64,000 bases of DNA from Methanoculleus oceani (lineage in GTDB: Archaea; Halobacteriota; Methanomicrobia; Methanomicrobiales; Methanoculleaceae): contig NZ_QFDM01000001.1 in the NCBI RefSeq assembly GCF_023702065.1, forward strand, positions 62,001 to 126,000, read 5' to 3'. Positions 42,346 to 51,173 of this stretch are shown here, piece after piece (within the stretch, counting starts at the first letter, position 1; every line of letters starts with the position of its first letter). The notes under the pieces were generated by a model that searched no databases, was not told the DNA's origin, and was given only the letters and a program-made list of their open reading frames with translations. A program made the translations under genes and the position numbers.

Positions 42346-45194
42346 CCGAACACGAAGGGCGGGAGAGGCTCTTTCGCTACTATCCGGAGGACTTCGGGGC
42401 GCTCCCCGTGAGAGTTGTCCACATGGATCTCGCCTTCGACGTCTACGACGGCCACACCCGGGTCGTCTCCGCCTTCACCGCCGAGACACTCGACGCGCCG
42501 CTCGCTTCCCTCGCCCTGAACGCCCGCGACCTGGATATCCTCCGGGTCACGTGCGCCGGATATGCCGTCACCTACACCTACGACCGGAGCGCCGCGGCCC
42601 TCACCGTCGCCTTCGACCCCCCGGTCCCCCCCCGGACCCGGTTCACCCTCGATACCGAGACGATCTGCCGGCCGAGCAGCCACGTCCTCGAGGGCCTCTA
42701 CTACGACGGGGCCTGCCCCGCCGGGCCGCCCACCCAGATCACCCAGTGCCAGCAGTGGGGGTTCCAGCGGCTGGTCCCCTGCCTCGACGACATGACCGCG
42801 AAGTGCACCTACACGACGGCGATCGTCGCGGACGACGGGTATACGAACCTCATATCGAACGGCGACCCCGCGGGGCCGCGGTACTACCCGGGCCTCGGCC
42901 GCTCCGTTCAGGAGTACCGGAGCATCACGACCCCGATGGCCCCCTACCTCTTCTTCCTCGGGGTGGGGTGCTACGACACCCACCGGCGCGAGTTCGAGTA
43001 CCCCGACGGGCGGACGTTCTCCCTCGAACTTCTCGCAAAACCCGGCTCTGATGCGGCGGCGGCGGAGCGTGCGCTCGATATCCTCGCGGACGCCGTGATG
43101 TGGGTTCACCTCTTCACCGGCCCCGCGCAGTACCGCGACCACGAGACCCGGGAGGAGGTGTGGCGCCAGGTCCGGGTGCGGGACGAGGCGAAGCACGCCG
43201 GGGACCGGGCAGCCATTGAAGCGTCCAGAAAGGTGCTTGCCGGGCTTGTTGCGGCCATCCAGACAGGCTACGCCTACACGGGAGCAGTCTACCGGGAGAT
43301 CGCCATGCAGAACTCCGACTTCGGCGGGATGGAGAATGTCGGGAACACAACCCTTGCCGCAAACAGGATCATGCCCTACCCCGAAGCGACCGACCCTGCC
43401 TTTGAGTATATGGTCAGGGTGAAGGTCCACGAGTACTACCACAACGAGAACGGCTCCGAGGTGACGGGGAGGAGCCCGTTCGAGCTCTGGCTGAACGAAG
43501 CGGTGACGGTCCATATCGAGAACCGGCACCACGCCTTCCTCTTCGGCGAGGCCTACTCCCGCCTCCAGACCGTGCTCGACCTCCTCGACCCCGAGGCCGG
43601 GACGCTCGTCCTTGACCGGGGCGCGGGCTCGATGCCGATCGAGCCGGACGGGTTCAACGACCCCAACGACCTCGTCACGGGCGTCACCTACGTGAAAGCC
43701 CCCGAATTCGTCAGGATGATCGAGACGCTGATGGGGAAGGAGACGTTTGCGGAAGGGCTCGGCCGCTACCACGACCGGTTCCGGCACGCCAACGCCTCCC
43801 GGGACGACTGGATACGCTGCATGGAGGAGACCTCGGGACAGAACTTCTCGGGGATGGCGGCGACCTGGCTGAAGGAGAGGGAGTACCCGGTCCTCACCGT
43901 GACCCCCACATACGACCCGGCTTCCCGGCGGTTCACCCTCGCCTACCGGCAGAGCCGCTCACCTGAAGGCCGCATCTGGGAGTTCCCGTTCCGGTTCGCG
44001 CTCGTCGACGCCGGAGGCCGGGACCTTACGGACCGGACCGTCCGTATCGCGGACGAGGCAGGGGAGATCGTCATCGACGGCGTCGATCGGCCCGCATTCC
44101 TCTCGCTCAACCGCGGCTACTCCTTCTACGGGAAGGTGGCATACCGGCCGCCGGAGGACGAACTCTACCTCCAGGTGCAGAGCGACACCGATATCGTCGG
44201 CCGCTTCACCGCGTTTGCGGCGCTCGCCGACCGGGAACTACTCCGGCTCCTCGAGGACCCGGACGCGGCGGTCTCGACGCAGTTTGCCGACCTCTGCACC
44301 GCTCTCCTCGCCGACGACCGCCTCATGGAAGAGGCCGGCGGCCAGTTCCTGACGATCTTCCCCTCCGTCGGGGATGAGCGGTTCGCCCACCACTACCGGG
44401 CGCTCTACGATGCCCGGAAAAGGATCCTCGGTGCCGTCGCCGTCCGGCATCCGGATGCCCTTCTTCGCGTCTACCGGCAGGCGGCGAACGCTCCGGGCGG
44501 CTCGGGCTACCTCGGAGGAGAGGCCGCGGCGATCCGGCAACGGCAGAGGAAGAACACCTGCCTCGCGATCCTCGCTACCCTCGATACCCCCGAGGTCCAC
44601 CAGTTGATCGCCCGCCAGTTCCGGGAGGCGACGGCCGCAACCGACCGCCTCACCGCATTTTCGCTGCTCCTCGAGAGCAGTGCCCCGGAGCGCCGGGAGA
44701 TCCTTGCGGCGTTCTCTCTCTCCTCGGCGAGAAGTCCTGTGGCGTGGGAGTCCTTCCTTGCCGCGGTCGCCGGGAGCGATTGCGACGATCTTGTCGCGAT
44801 CCTCCGCGAAATCGAATCCTCGCCCGCCTTTGCAATAGAGCAGGCCGACCAGCAGCGGGCGCTTTACGGGAGGTTCGCGCTGAACAGGAAGCGGTCGCTT
44901 GAGACCGGAGAGGGGCGGGCCTACCTCGCGCAGGTTCTCCGGCGGCTCGCTCCGGTCAATGAGTACAGCACCGTCCGGGCTCTCGACGCGTTTGCGTTCA
45001 TCGACGGGATGGAGCCCCGCCACCGGGTTCCGGCCGTTGCGGTGCTTGCCGACCTCCTTGCCTCCCTCGATGCGGGCGCCCACCCGGCCGTCTACAACAA
45101 CGCCCGCCGCTTCCTCATCGGCGCCCCAAAAGCCGTCCGCGCCTATGAGGAGGAGCACGGGGAGATCCCGGCCCTCCGGGGACTCGCCCCCTGA
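42342..45194 (+). CDS. M1-family aminopeptidase
   Basis: This 950-residue zinc aminopeptidase has the exopeptidase motif GGMENVGNTT and the zinc site HEYYHNENGSEVTGRSPFEL with WLNEAVTVHIE, where the second Glu is 18 residues past the second His. A catalytic domain is followed by an ERAP-like superhelical C-terminal region of some 400 residues. It removes N-terminal residues from peptides after proteasome action in the cytosol. It starts with TTG overlapping the HEAT gene by four bases. Length is typical for full M1 enzymes. Confidence 0.92.
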   Translation: MTEHEGRERLFRYYPEDFGALPVRVVHMDLAFDVYDGHTRVVSAFTAETLDAPLASLALNARDLDILRVTCAGYAVTYTYDRSAAALTVAFDPPVPPRTRFTLDTETICRPSSHVLEGLYYDGACPAGPPTQITQCQQWGFQRLVPCLDDMTAKCTYTTAIVADDGYTNLISNGDPAGPRYYPGLGRSVQEYRSITTPMAPYLFFLGVGCYDTHRREFEYPDGRTFSLELLAKPGSDAAAAERALDILADAVMWVHLFTGPAQYRDHETREEVWRQVRVRDEAKHAGDRAAIEASRKVLAGLVAAIQTGYAYTGAVYREIAMQNSDFGGMENVGNTTLAANRIMPYPEATDPAFEYMVRVKVHEYYHNENGSEVTGRSPFELWLNEAVTVHIENRHHAFLFGEAYSRLQTVLDLLDPEAGTLVLDRGAGSMPIEPDGFNDPNDLVTGVTYVKAPEFVRMIETLMGKETFAEGLGRYHDRFRHANASRDDWIRCMEETSGQNFSGMAATWLKEREYPVLTVTPTYDPASRRFTLAYRQSRSPEGRIWEFPFRFALVDAGGRDLTDRTVRIADEAGEIVIDGVDRPAFLSLNRGYSFYGKVAYRPPEDELYLQVQSDTDIVGRFTAFAALADRELLRLLEDPDAAVSTQFADLCTALLADDRLMEEAGGQFLTIFPSVGDERFAHHYRALYDARKRILGAVAVRHPDALLRVYRQAANAPGGSGYLGGEAAAIRQRQRKNTCLAILATLDTPEVHQLIARQFREATAATDRLTAFSLLLESSAPERREILAAFSLSSARSPVAWESFLAAVAGSDCDDLVAILREIESSPAFAIEQADQQRALYGRFALNRKRSLETGEGRAYLAQVLRRLAPVNEYSTVRALDAFAFIDGMEPRHRVPAVAVLADLLASLDAGAHPAVYNNARRFLIGAPKAVRAYEEEHGEIPALRGLAP

Positions 45195-45195
45195 C

Positions 45196-46035
45196 TCACC
45201 CGTACTCCAGGTGCAGCCCGACGCCCGCCTCCCGAACGTCCGCGATCTTCGAGAGTGCAACCTTTGCCGCAAGGTCGGTGCAGTGGCAGGGGTGAAGGAC
45301 CGCCGGCTGCACCTCCGCAAAATAGTCGAGGATCCCCTGCACCTGCTCCGGCGGCGCGTCGAGGAGGTGGAACCCCCCGATGACGTCGGCGACCCGATCT
45401 TCGTCGCAGATCTCGCGTGCCTGCTCGACGATCGAGCAGATCCCTGAGTGAGAGCAGCCGGTGATGACGACGAGCCCCTCCGCGGTCTTGCAGGCGAGCG
45501 CGGTATCGTCGGCGACGGTGTCGTCCCGGATACCGTCGGGGGTGTAGATGTAGCCGCACGAAGGCGCCCGCTCGAACTCGAACCGCCGCTCGATCTCGCC
45601 GAGGAAGACCAGGTTCTCGGTCAGCCAGAGGGGAGCCGCGGTGAGGAGGACCTTCCCGTGCCGGAAGAGTTCCTCGACCGAGAGGTGGCACCCGATCTCC
45701 CCGACGCCGTCGCAGCTCCGGGTGAGGAACGCGTCGGGATGAGCGATGAACGTGGGCTCGATCCGCTCGCGACCCTCGAGGATAGCCTCGGTATGGAGCC
45801 GGACGAGGGCGTCGAGACCCCAGGTGTGGTCGAGGTGGCCGTGGGAGATGACAATCTCTTCGACGCGGAGGAGGTCGATCCCCATCTTCCGTGCGTTCTT
45901 GACGAGGATGCCCGAGTAGCCGGCATCGAAGAGGACGCGGGTCCCGCCGTCCTCGAGGTAGATCGAGAGCCCGGGTTCCGCGAGGAAGTAGCGGTCGGTG
46001 AGGGTGGCGTTATCGACGAGGACCGTCAGCCTCAT
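45196..46035 (-). CDS. MBL hydrolase, dihydropterin-synthase-like
   Basis: This 279-residue metallo-beta-lactamase protein has VISHGHLDHTWGL (HxHxDH), a DDTALACKT/VITGCSHSG block and HPCHCTD as metal ligands. It is related to the methanogen enzyme family annotated as 7,8-dihydropterin-6-methyl-aminobenzene phosphate synthase, which acts in methanopterin or RNA metabolism. Exact substrate is unknown. It converges with the M1 peptidase gene with only one base between the stops. Confidence 0.82.
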   Translation of the reverse strand: MRLTVLVDNATLTDRYFLAEPGLSIYLEDGGTRVLFDAGYSGILVKNARKMGIDLLRVEEIVISHGHLDHTWGLDALVRLHTEAILEGRERIEPTFIAHPDAFLTRSCDGVGEIGCHLSVEELFRHGKVLLTAAPLWLTENLVFLGEIERRFEFERAPSCGYIYTPDGIRDDTVADDTALACKTAEGLVVITGCSHSGICSIVEQAREICDEDRVADVIGGFHLLDAPPEQVQGILDYFAEVQPAVLHPCHCTDLAAKVALSKIADVREAGVGLHLEYG

Positions 46036-46168
46036 GTGCAGCGTTCACCCCGGGGACGAAGAGGCCGGGAGGCGGCGGAGACCTCGCCCCGGCGGAGAAT
46101 CGGGGGTGTGAACGGATCCATGCAGATACTGGGAACGTCGGGGTTAAGAAGGTTTCCCGGGGGCGTTC

Positions 46169-46276
46169 GCACCTAACGATGCTCATCCTCCGTTCCGGTG
46201 GAACGTCGCGGCTCGAAGACCTTCGGTCTTCTCATGCTCCGTTCCGGTGGAACGTCGCAACTCGCACCTTCGGTGC
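46169..46276 (-). repeat. Second hairpin array, five stem-loops
   Basis: Read on the minus strand, five hairpins follow the stop of the SRPBCC gene at 46291: GCACC/GGTGC (46264-46276), CGTTCC/GGAACG (46240-46254), GAAGACC/GGTCTTC (46215-46231), CGTTCC/GGAACG (46191-46205) and a degenerate one at 46169-46182. The linkers again alternate between GAGTTGCGA-like and GAGCATGA-like, as in the array at 39332. So the family also follows a stop codon here. Confidence 0.85.
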
Positions 46277-46290
46277 TCGAGCTCCGGCTC

Positions 46291-46767
46291 TTACGACCCG
46301 TCGCTTTCCGCACGCTCCCTGAGCGCCCGGTTCATCAGCAGGAACCCGAGATGGGTCGCCCGGAAGGTGCCGGTGAGGTCGACGACGGGCACCAGCAGCC
46401 CGGTGAAGACCTCGGCCTGGACGAACCGCGAACCGTCGCCCTCGGGAGCGATGGTGAACCGGTGTTCTCCGTCGAAGAGCCCTGCGATCAGGACACGGCC
46501 GATCCACCGGAGCTCGTGGTCTTTCGCGACCCGCAGCACCCTCGGGGAAAACCGCATGCTCTTCCGTCCCGGGGGTCGGATCTCGACCGAAAGGCGTGTC
46601 CCCACCCAGGGTTTCCCCTCGATCGAGAGGATGAACGGGTTCCAGTCGGGGTAGGAGGCGAAGTCGGTCAGCACCCGCCAGACGACTCCGGGAGGGGCGT
46701 CGATGATGGTCTCGGCCCGGACTTCCCGGACCAGGATCCCGGAGTGTGCCGGCAGGGGGGCGGTCAT
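46291..46767 (-). CDS. SRPBCC-family protein
   Basis: This 158-residue protein has the START/Bet v1-like fold: ETIIDAPPGVVWRVLTDFAS, PDWNPFILSIEGKP, and a C-terminal long helix LGFLLMNRALRERAESD. Such folds bind lipids or hydrophobic small molecules in the cytosol. The start ATG at 46767 gives the family N-terminus; an upstream frame to 47187 is spurious. Its stop is directly followed by the second hairpin array. The ligand is unknown. Confidence 0.8.
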   Translation of the reverse strand: MTAPLPAHSGILVREVRAETIIDAPPGVVWRVLTDFASYPDWNPFILSIEGKPWVGTRLSVEIRPPGRKSMRFSPRVLRVAKDHELRWIGRVLIAGLFDGEHRFTIAPEGDGSRFVQAEVFTGLLVPVVDLTGTFRATHLGFLLMNRALRERAESDGS

Positions 46768-46923
46768 GCTTTCATCACGATCGCACAGGGGGGGCAGGAA
46801 GGGAGAAAAGGCTTTCTTCCTCCCGCAAAACCGGGAGGGGAGAAGGCAGTCCGGGACTGGTTGCCCCGCGGCGGCCGGAGAAAAGAAGTCGTTCCCGGTG
46901 AAACCAATCTTTGAGAGTGATCC

Positions 46924-47316
46924 ATGACGGAAACAGGATACGAGACCTTCTCCCCCGGGGATCCGGAGGAACTTGAATCGATCGGCTTTGCAGTCGGCGT
47001 GCGGCTCGGGCTCGATCGCTTGAAGGACCTGCAGGAACGCCACGAACTGGAGGTCATCCTCTACTTCGACGAAGACCTCGCCCGGAACTCGACGCTCGAA
47101 GCGGACTTCGCGGACTTCCGGATCGTCCCGGTGCAGGCCCGGCCGTTCATGCCTCTTGCGGTCTTCCTGCAGGTGTTGACGGAGCATGATCCGGGGTTTG
47201 CAGACCGCATGCGCCGGGAGCCCCCGATAGTCGAGGTCCTGGAGACCGGGACGATCGACCGCTACTCCGGGTGCGTCCTCTGCACGAGGCCGTACGTGAA
47301 GGGACTGCTGCTATAA
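46924..47316 (+). CDS. Hypothetical protein
   Basis: This 130-residue soluble protein has an alternating beta/alpha pattern (GFAVGVRLGLDRLKDL, then LEVILYFDEDLARNS) and a Cys-x2-Cys near the C-terminus (GCVLC). No family is recognised. It converges with the 2H phosphoesterase gene, eight bases apart. Codon usage is typical of neighbours. The start ATG at 46924 overlaps the spurious upstream frame of the SRPBCC gene. Confidence 0.55.
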   Translation: MTETGYETFSPGDPEELESIGFAVGVRLGLDRLKDLQERHELEVILYFDEDLARNSTLEADFADFRIVPVQARPFMPLAVFLQVLTEHDPGFADRMRREPPIVEVLETGTIDRYSGCVLCTRPYVKGLLL

Positions 47317-47325
47317 CCCGCCGGT

Positions 47326-47988
47326 CTACCGGCGGGCCGCCCTGCCACGGGCGCCGGGCGTCCGATTCCCGAGATCGAACCCGGCAAGTACCCGGCGGCA
47401 GGTGCAGTGGCTGCCCAGGTGGCAGATGGCGGCCTTCGTCACCTCGAACCGGATCGGAAAGTCGATCCCGGGCAGGATCTCCGGAAGGTTGCCGAACCCG
47501 AGCGTGATGTGCGGTGAGTAGCGCAGATACGCCGAGGTCTTCTGGAACCGGACGAGGCAGTCGACGGATGATGCGGACGTCTCTCCTGCAAACATCTCCG
47601 GTCCGGCCGGGGGCGCAGGATACGGCTTTAATGCGTTCATCACAGTCTTGTGAAAGAGCTGGAGGATCTCCGCCCGGAGGATGTGGAACGCGGAGACGGT
47701 CTCTCCCGTGCCCGAGCGGTGTTTCACGACGGCGTCGACGGTCATCGTCATGGGGGAACACTGCCGGGCAATCCGGTCCACCTTTGCGGTGATCTCCGGG
47801 ATATCGCCGCTTCTTACCGGGAGCATCGCGACCGAGATGTGCGGGAGGCAGTCCTCTCCATCAAGGCGTATTCCCCCGTCCGGGCTGCCGGCGAGCAGGG
47901 TCCGGTTCGCGCCGATCGCCATATCCATGATCGGCCCGGGCGGCAGGAGAACGACATCGATAGCAACCGTATCAGGAAGTTTGTGCAT
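47326..47988 (-). CDS. 2H phosphoesterase (LigT-like)
   Basis: This 220-residue protein has the two HxS/T catalytic motifs of 2H phosphoesterases: HISVAML near residue 50 and HITLGFG near 167. Such enzymes hydrolyse cyclic phosphates or ligate RNA 2'-5' ends. The start MHKLPDTVAI at 47988 is preferred; the frame runs to 48084. A Cys cluster (CHLGSHCTCRR) near the end may bind metal. It is followed on the plus strand by a convergent hypothetical gene. Confidence 0.78.
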   Translation of the reverse strand: MHKLPDTVAIDVVLLPPGPIMDMAIGANRTLLAGSPDGGIRLDGEDCLPHISVAMLPVRSGDIPEITAKVDRIARQCSPMTMTVDAVVKHRSGTGETVSAFHILRAEILQLFHKTVMNALKPYPAPPAGPEMFAGETSASSVDCLVRFQKTSAYLRYSPHITLGFGNLPEILPGIDFPIRFEVTKAAICHLGSHCTCRRVLAGFDLGNRTPGARGRAARR

Positions 47989-48077
47989 GAGGCCGAACTG
48001 GCGAAAGAGGTAGAAAAGAGTTTTCCCCGGGATCGGCAGCCCGCTCCGTGACGCCGCCGGGTCACGCCGGGCCCCGC

Positions 48078-48278
48078 TCACCACCTCACGCCGAAGATCG
48101 GCTCCTCCTCGACGATGTTCGTGATCCTCCGGACACTCGCCTCCACCGGGACGTCCTGCCCTGCGCAGAGTCCCTGTTTGAGTTGCTCGAGGCCCGCAGC
48201 CACCGAATCATCCTTCGAACGGACACCGCTTACCGTCACCCTGAACGTCAGCGTCACCAGCCATTGAGTCGTCTCCAT
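48078..48278 (-). CDS. Small 66-residue protein
   Basis: The product METTQWLVTLTFRVTVSGVR continues with SKDDSVAAGLEQLKQGL and ends IFGVRW. The strand-helix-strand arrangement suggests a small ferredoxin-like or dodecin-type fold. A GAGGGAGAAG ribosome site lies before the ATG at 48278. No family is recognised for certain. It sits 89 bases upstream of the 2H phosphoesterase on the same strand, so both may be co-expressed. Confidence 0.6.
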   Translation of the reverse strand: METTQWLVTLTFRVTVSGVRSKDDSVAAGLEQLKQGLCAGQDVPVEASVRRITNIVEEEPIFGVRW

Positions 48279-48587
48279 CTCTTCTCCCTCAGAACGTGGA
48301 CGGAGTATACCGCCAACGAGTGATAAAGACAGCTCATGAAACCCTCCTGTCCGAAGAGCAAAAAAAGGTGGTGGACTGATGGGTGAGAACGGAGAGCAGC
48401 ACGGTGTTGTGAGCACCCGGATAATGAGGACGTATAGGGAGGTATAGAGCGTTGCAACACGAATGGAGGTATGTTTGCGACCACTCATCCGGTCAATCGA
48501 TCCGGTACCGGCTCATCCGTATCCCGGAGACAGTATAATTCCGATTGCATAAAAATATTTTTGGACCCATATACTTATCGCATCGTA

Positions 48588-48721
48588 TTATGCCCCCCGG
48601 GGGAGCAGCCATGCACAACGGTTATATATAACCATCAGGGAATCTCGGGCTCCGAAGATCTCTATCCAGGAGAGAAGAGAGATGGTCCAGAAGTCCGCGG
48701 CTGCTCCCCGGGGGGGCATAA
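48588..48721. repeat. Inverted repeat enclosing a promoter
   Basis: Arms at 48588-48610 and 48699-48721 are 23 bases each and complementary except at one central base; each arm has an internal C-run/G-run (CCCCCC GGGGG). Between them lie a TATA-like perfect palindrome, GGTTATATATAACC (48620-48633), and the ATG of the ABC operon gene (48682). The right arm encodes codons 7-13. The layout resembles a small MITE-like element or an operator; no target duplication is seen. The upstream stretch 48279-48587 has no gene. Confidence 0.75.
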
Positions 48722-49959
48722 GGAGGCGAGCGATCGGTTGTATCGCGTGCGCACTCATGGTAGTTCTGGTGCTTGTTCCGACAATAGCGACTGCGCAGGC
48801 CCCGACGGTGTTCGTCTCCAACTACACCGTCACCCCCGCCGTCCTGATGCCCGGGGACGAAGGGACGATCACGGTGGTGCTCACGAGTACCGCTTCCCCG
48901 GCCACGGGTTCGCCGCTCAACATCCGGCTGGACCCCGGTACCGGAGAGACGAACACCTCGACAGAGACGCCGGAGAACGCCTACATCGAGAATGTGCTCT
49001 TAAACGGCGAAGGGATCGATGTTCTCTCCGGGAGTTTCCAGGATATCGGCGAGATCGGTCCCGGCCAGTCCTTCCCGCTCACCTTCCAGATCCGTGCTCC
49101 CGGCGAGGCGGGGGTCTACTTCCCGGAGGTCTGGGTCAGCGTGCGGAACGCGGCCGATGTACGGTATCCCGTACCGGTGAACGTCAACTCCGCATACGCC
49201 CTGATCAAGAAACCCGCGCTCCGGGTGGAGAGGACCGTCCCGGCATCCGTCGACCCGGGTGATCCCTTCAACGTCACGCTCACGCTCTACAACGAGGGCG
49301 GGGCAAGCGCAAGCGACATATCCGTCAGCATCAACGCAACCTCCGGCGCGATCACCGCAGGCAACTCGGAGAACTACTTCATCCCCGAACTCGGGGCAGG
49401 GGAAGAGTCGGTCCTCGACCTGACGTTCGAGACCGATACCAGCGCACCCCTCGGACTTACACCTATCCTCGTCACTATCGACTACCGGAGCGCCGATCTC
49501 GCAGAGTTCCAGCAGGTGGCGACGATCGGTGTCCCCATTGTCGGCCGCGCCGAGATGGGCATCGCCTCCATCAGGACCGAACCTTCCCGGATCACCGCCG
49601 GCGACCCCGTGGACCTGACGATCCGGCTGGAGAACACCGGGACGGCGGACGCGGAGTCGGTCCGGGCAACCGTCGAGGGGCTCTCTCTTCCCGGTTCAAA
49701 AGAGGCGTTCCTCGGAACAATCGAGCCCGGCAACGACGGTCCCGCCGTCTTCTCCCTGCAGGCCAGCGAGGCGGGAGAGTTCGACTACACCCTCGTCGTA
49801 CAGTATACCGACGACTACGGGGCGCACACAACCCGGCAGGCCCTGCAGGTTGTTGTTGCGGAATCAAGCCCGATCCTGGCTATCGCCGCCGTGGCAGCGA
49901 TACTCATCATTGTCATCGTGGCCGCGGTCTTCTGGTACCGGAGACAGAAGGAGGAGTGA
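48682..49959 (+). CDS. CARDB-type surface protein of ABC operon
   Basis: This 425-residue protein has a signal peptide (RRRAIGCIACALMVVLVLVP, cleaved near ATAQA), then three or four immunoglobulin-like CARDB domains (PTVFVSNYTVTPAVLMPGDE; LRVERTVPASVDPGDPFNVT; MGIASIRTEPSRITAGDPVD) and one C-terminal membrane helix with RRQKEE. It is likely a surface partner of the ABC transporter encoded downstream, similar to COG1361 S-layer-like proteins. The permease gene follows after one base. Confidence 0.82.
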   Translation: MVQKSAAAPRGGIRRRAIGCIACALMVVLVLVPTIATAQAPTVFVSNYTVTPAVLMPGDEGTITVVLTSTASPATGSPLNIRLDPGTGETNTSTETPENAYIENVLLNGEGIDVLSGSFQDIGEIGPGQSFPLTFQIRAPGEAGVYFPEVWVSVRNAADVRYPVPVNVNSAYALIKKPALRVERTVPASVDPGDPFNVTLTLYNEGGASASDISVSINATSGAITAGNSENYFIPELGAGEESVLDLTFETDTSAPLGLTPILVTIDYRSADLAEFQQVATIGVPIVGRAEMGIASIRTEPSRITAGDPVDLTIRLENTGTADAESVRATVEGLSLPGSKEAFLGTIEPGNDGPAVFSLQASEAGEFDYTLVVQYTDDYGAHTTRQALQVVVAESSPILAIAAVAAILIIVIVAAVFWYRRQKEE

Positions 49960-49960
49960 C

Positions 49961-51169
49961 TTGCCCGTGCTTGCAGGCCTCAGGGTCTCCGCGTTCCTGG
50001 CGTGGAAGTCCATCCAGCGTGGGAGCAGAGGGACGCTCGCCCTCACCATCATGATCATCGCCCTCATCTTCGTGAACCTGGTCTTCCTCCCCTCCATCAT
50101 CTCCGGGGTCGTCGAGACCTTCAACACCCAGTCTATCGACTTCGACCTTGGAAATCTGGTCATCGAGCCCCGGGAGGGGAGCCAGTATATCGACGGCGTC
50201 GGATCTCTCCAGAAGACGGTCGGGCGGATCCCCGGGATCACCGGCACATCACCCCGGATAGCCGCCGGGGCAACCTACTTTTATAAGGGCCGCAACGCCG
50301 CAAGCACGCTTTACGGCATAACGCCCGAGGATGAGCGGTCGGTGACGAGGATTGCCGAGTACATGACCGAGGGAGAGTTTCTCTCGAACGGAGATACCGA
50401 CGCAATCGTCATGGGCACGACCCTCGCGGGGACGGAGGGGGAGGAGGCAGGCGGCCTTCCCTCGCTTCAGGGGGTCGGGGTCGGCGACTCGGTGGAGGTA
50501 GCCTACCCGAACGGCGAGATGCGGACCTACCGGGTGAAGGGGATCTACGAGACCCAGTCCTTCAGCGTCGATACGGCAGCCTTCATCACCAGCCGCGAGA
50601 TGAGCGGGGTGCTCGGCCTCCAGGACCAGGCGTCCATCATCCTGGTGAAGACCGAGGTTAACGGCAGGGAGGAGGAGTACAAGACGGAGATCCTCTCCTA
50701 CGGCATCCAGGAGGAGGTCCGGACGTTCCAGGAGAAGTCGGGAGGGTTCGTCGACCAGGCGATCCAGAGTTTCAACATCATCAACGCCATCTCGACGCTC
50801 GTCAGCCTGATCATCGCCATCGTGGTGGTCTTCATCGTGATCTTCATCAACACCGTGAACCGGCGGCGGCAGATCGGGATCTTGAAGGCGATCGGGATCG
50901 ACCAGCAGATCATCATCAACTCCTACGTCCTCCAGGTGCTCTTCATCACCACCGTCGGGGCGCTGGCCGGGATAGTGCTGAACGCCGGCGTGACGACCTA
51001 CCTGACCGCCTATCCGCTCGTCTTCCCCGGCGGCCCGGTCTACCCGGTCGTGGAAGCGTCGGCAATCCTCCGGAGCATCGCGAGCCTCTTTGCGGTCTCG
51101 GTGGTGGCGGGCTACATCCCGGCGTGGCGGATAGCACGGGAGGATATCCTCTCCGCAATCAGGGGGTGA
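49961..51169 (+). CDS. MacB/FtsX-type ABC permease
   Basis: This 402-residue permease has a first membrane helix near residues 22-45, an extracellular domain of about 200 residues, then three helices ending in AWRIAREDILSAIRG, as in LolC/MacB proteins. The FtsX-type TM2-3 block VVVFIVIFINTVNRRRQIGI is present. It probably moves or remodels something at the cell surface with the ATPase encoded after it. The start is a TTG at 49961 with GGAGG six bases before; the frame upstream is spurious. Four bases separate it from the ATPase gene. Confidence 0.88.
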   Translation: MPVLAGLRVSAFLAWKSIQRGSRGTLALTIMIIALIFVNLVFLPSIISGVVETFNTQSIDFDLGNLVIEPREGSQYIDGVGSLQKTVGRIPGITGTSPRIAAGATYFYKGRNAASTLYGITPEDERSVTRIAEYMTEGEFLSNGDTDAIVMGTTLAGTEGEEAGGLPSLQGVGVGDSVEVAYPNGEMRTYRVKGIYETQSFSVDTAAFITSREMSGVLGLQDQASIILVKTEVNGREEEYKTEILSYGIQEEVRTFQEKSGGFVDQAIQSFNIINAISTLVSLIIAIVVVFIVIFINTVNRRRQIGILKAIGIDQQIIINSYVLQVLFITTVGALAGIVLNAGVTTYLTAYPLVFPGGPVYPVVEASAILRSIASLFAVSVVAGYIPAWRIAREDILSAIRG

Positions 51170-51173
51170 AGAG

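Noticed and set aside
41913-43787. 624-codon minus-strand frame opposite the HEAT and M1 peptidase genes
   Set aside because: Antisense shadow of well-supported genes; composition is artefactual.
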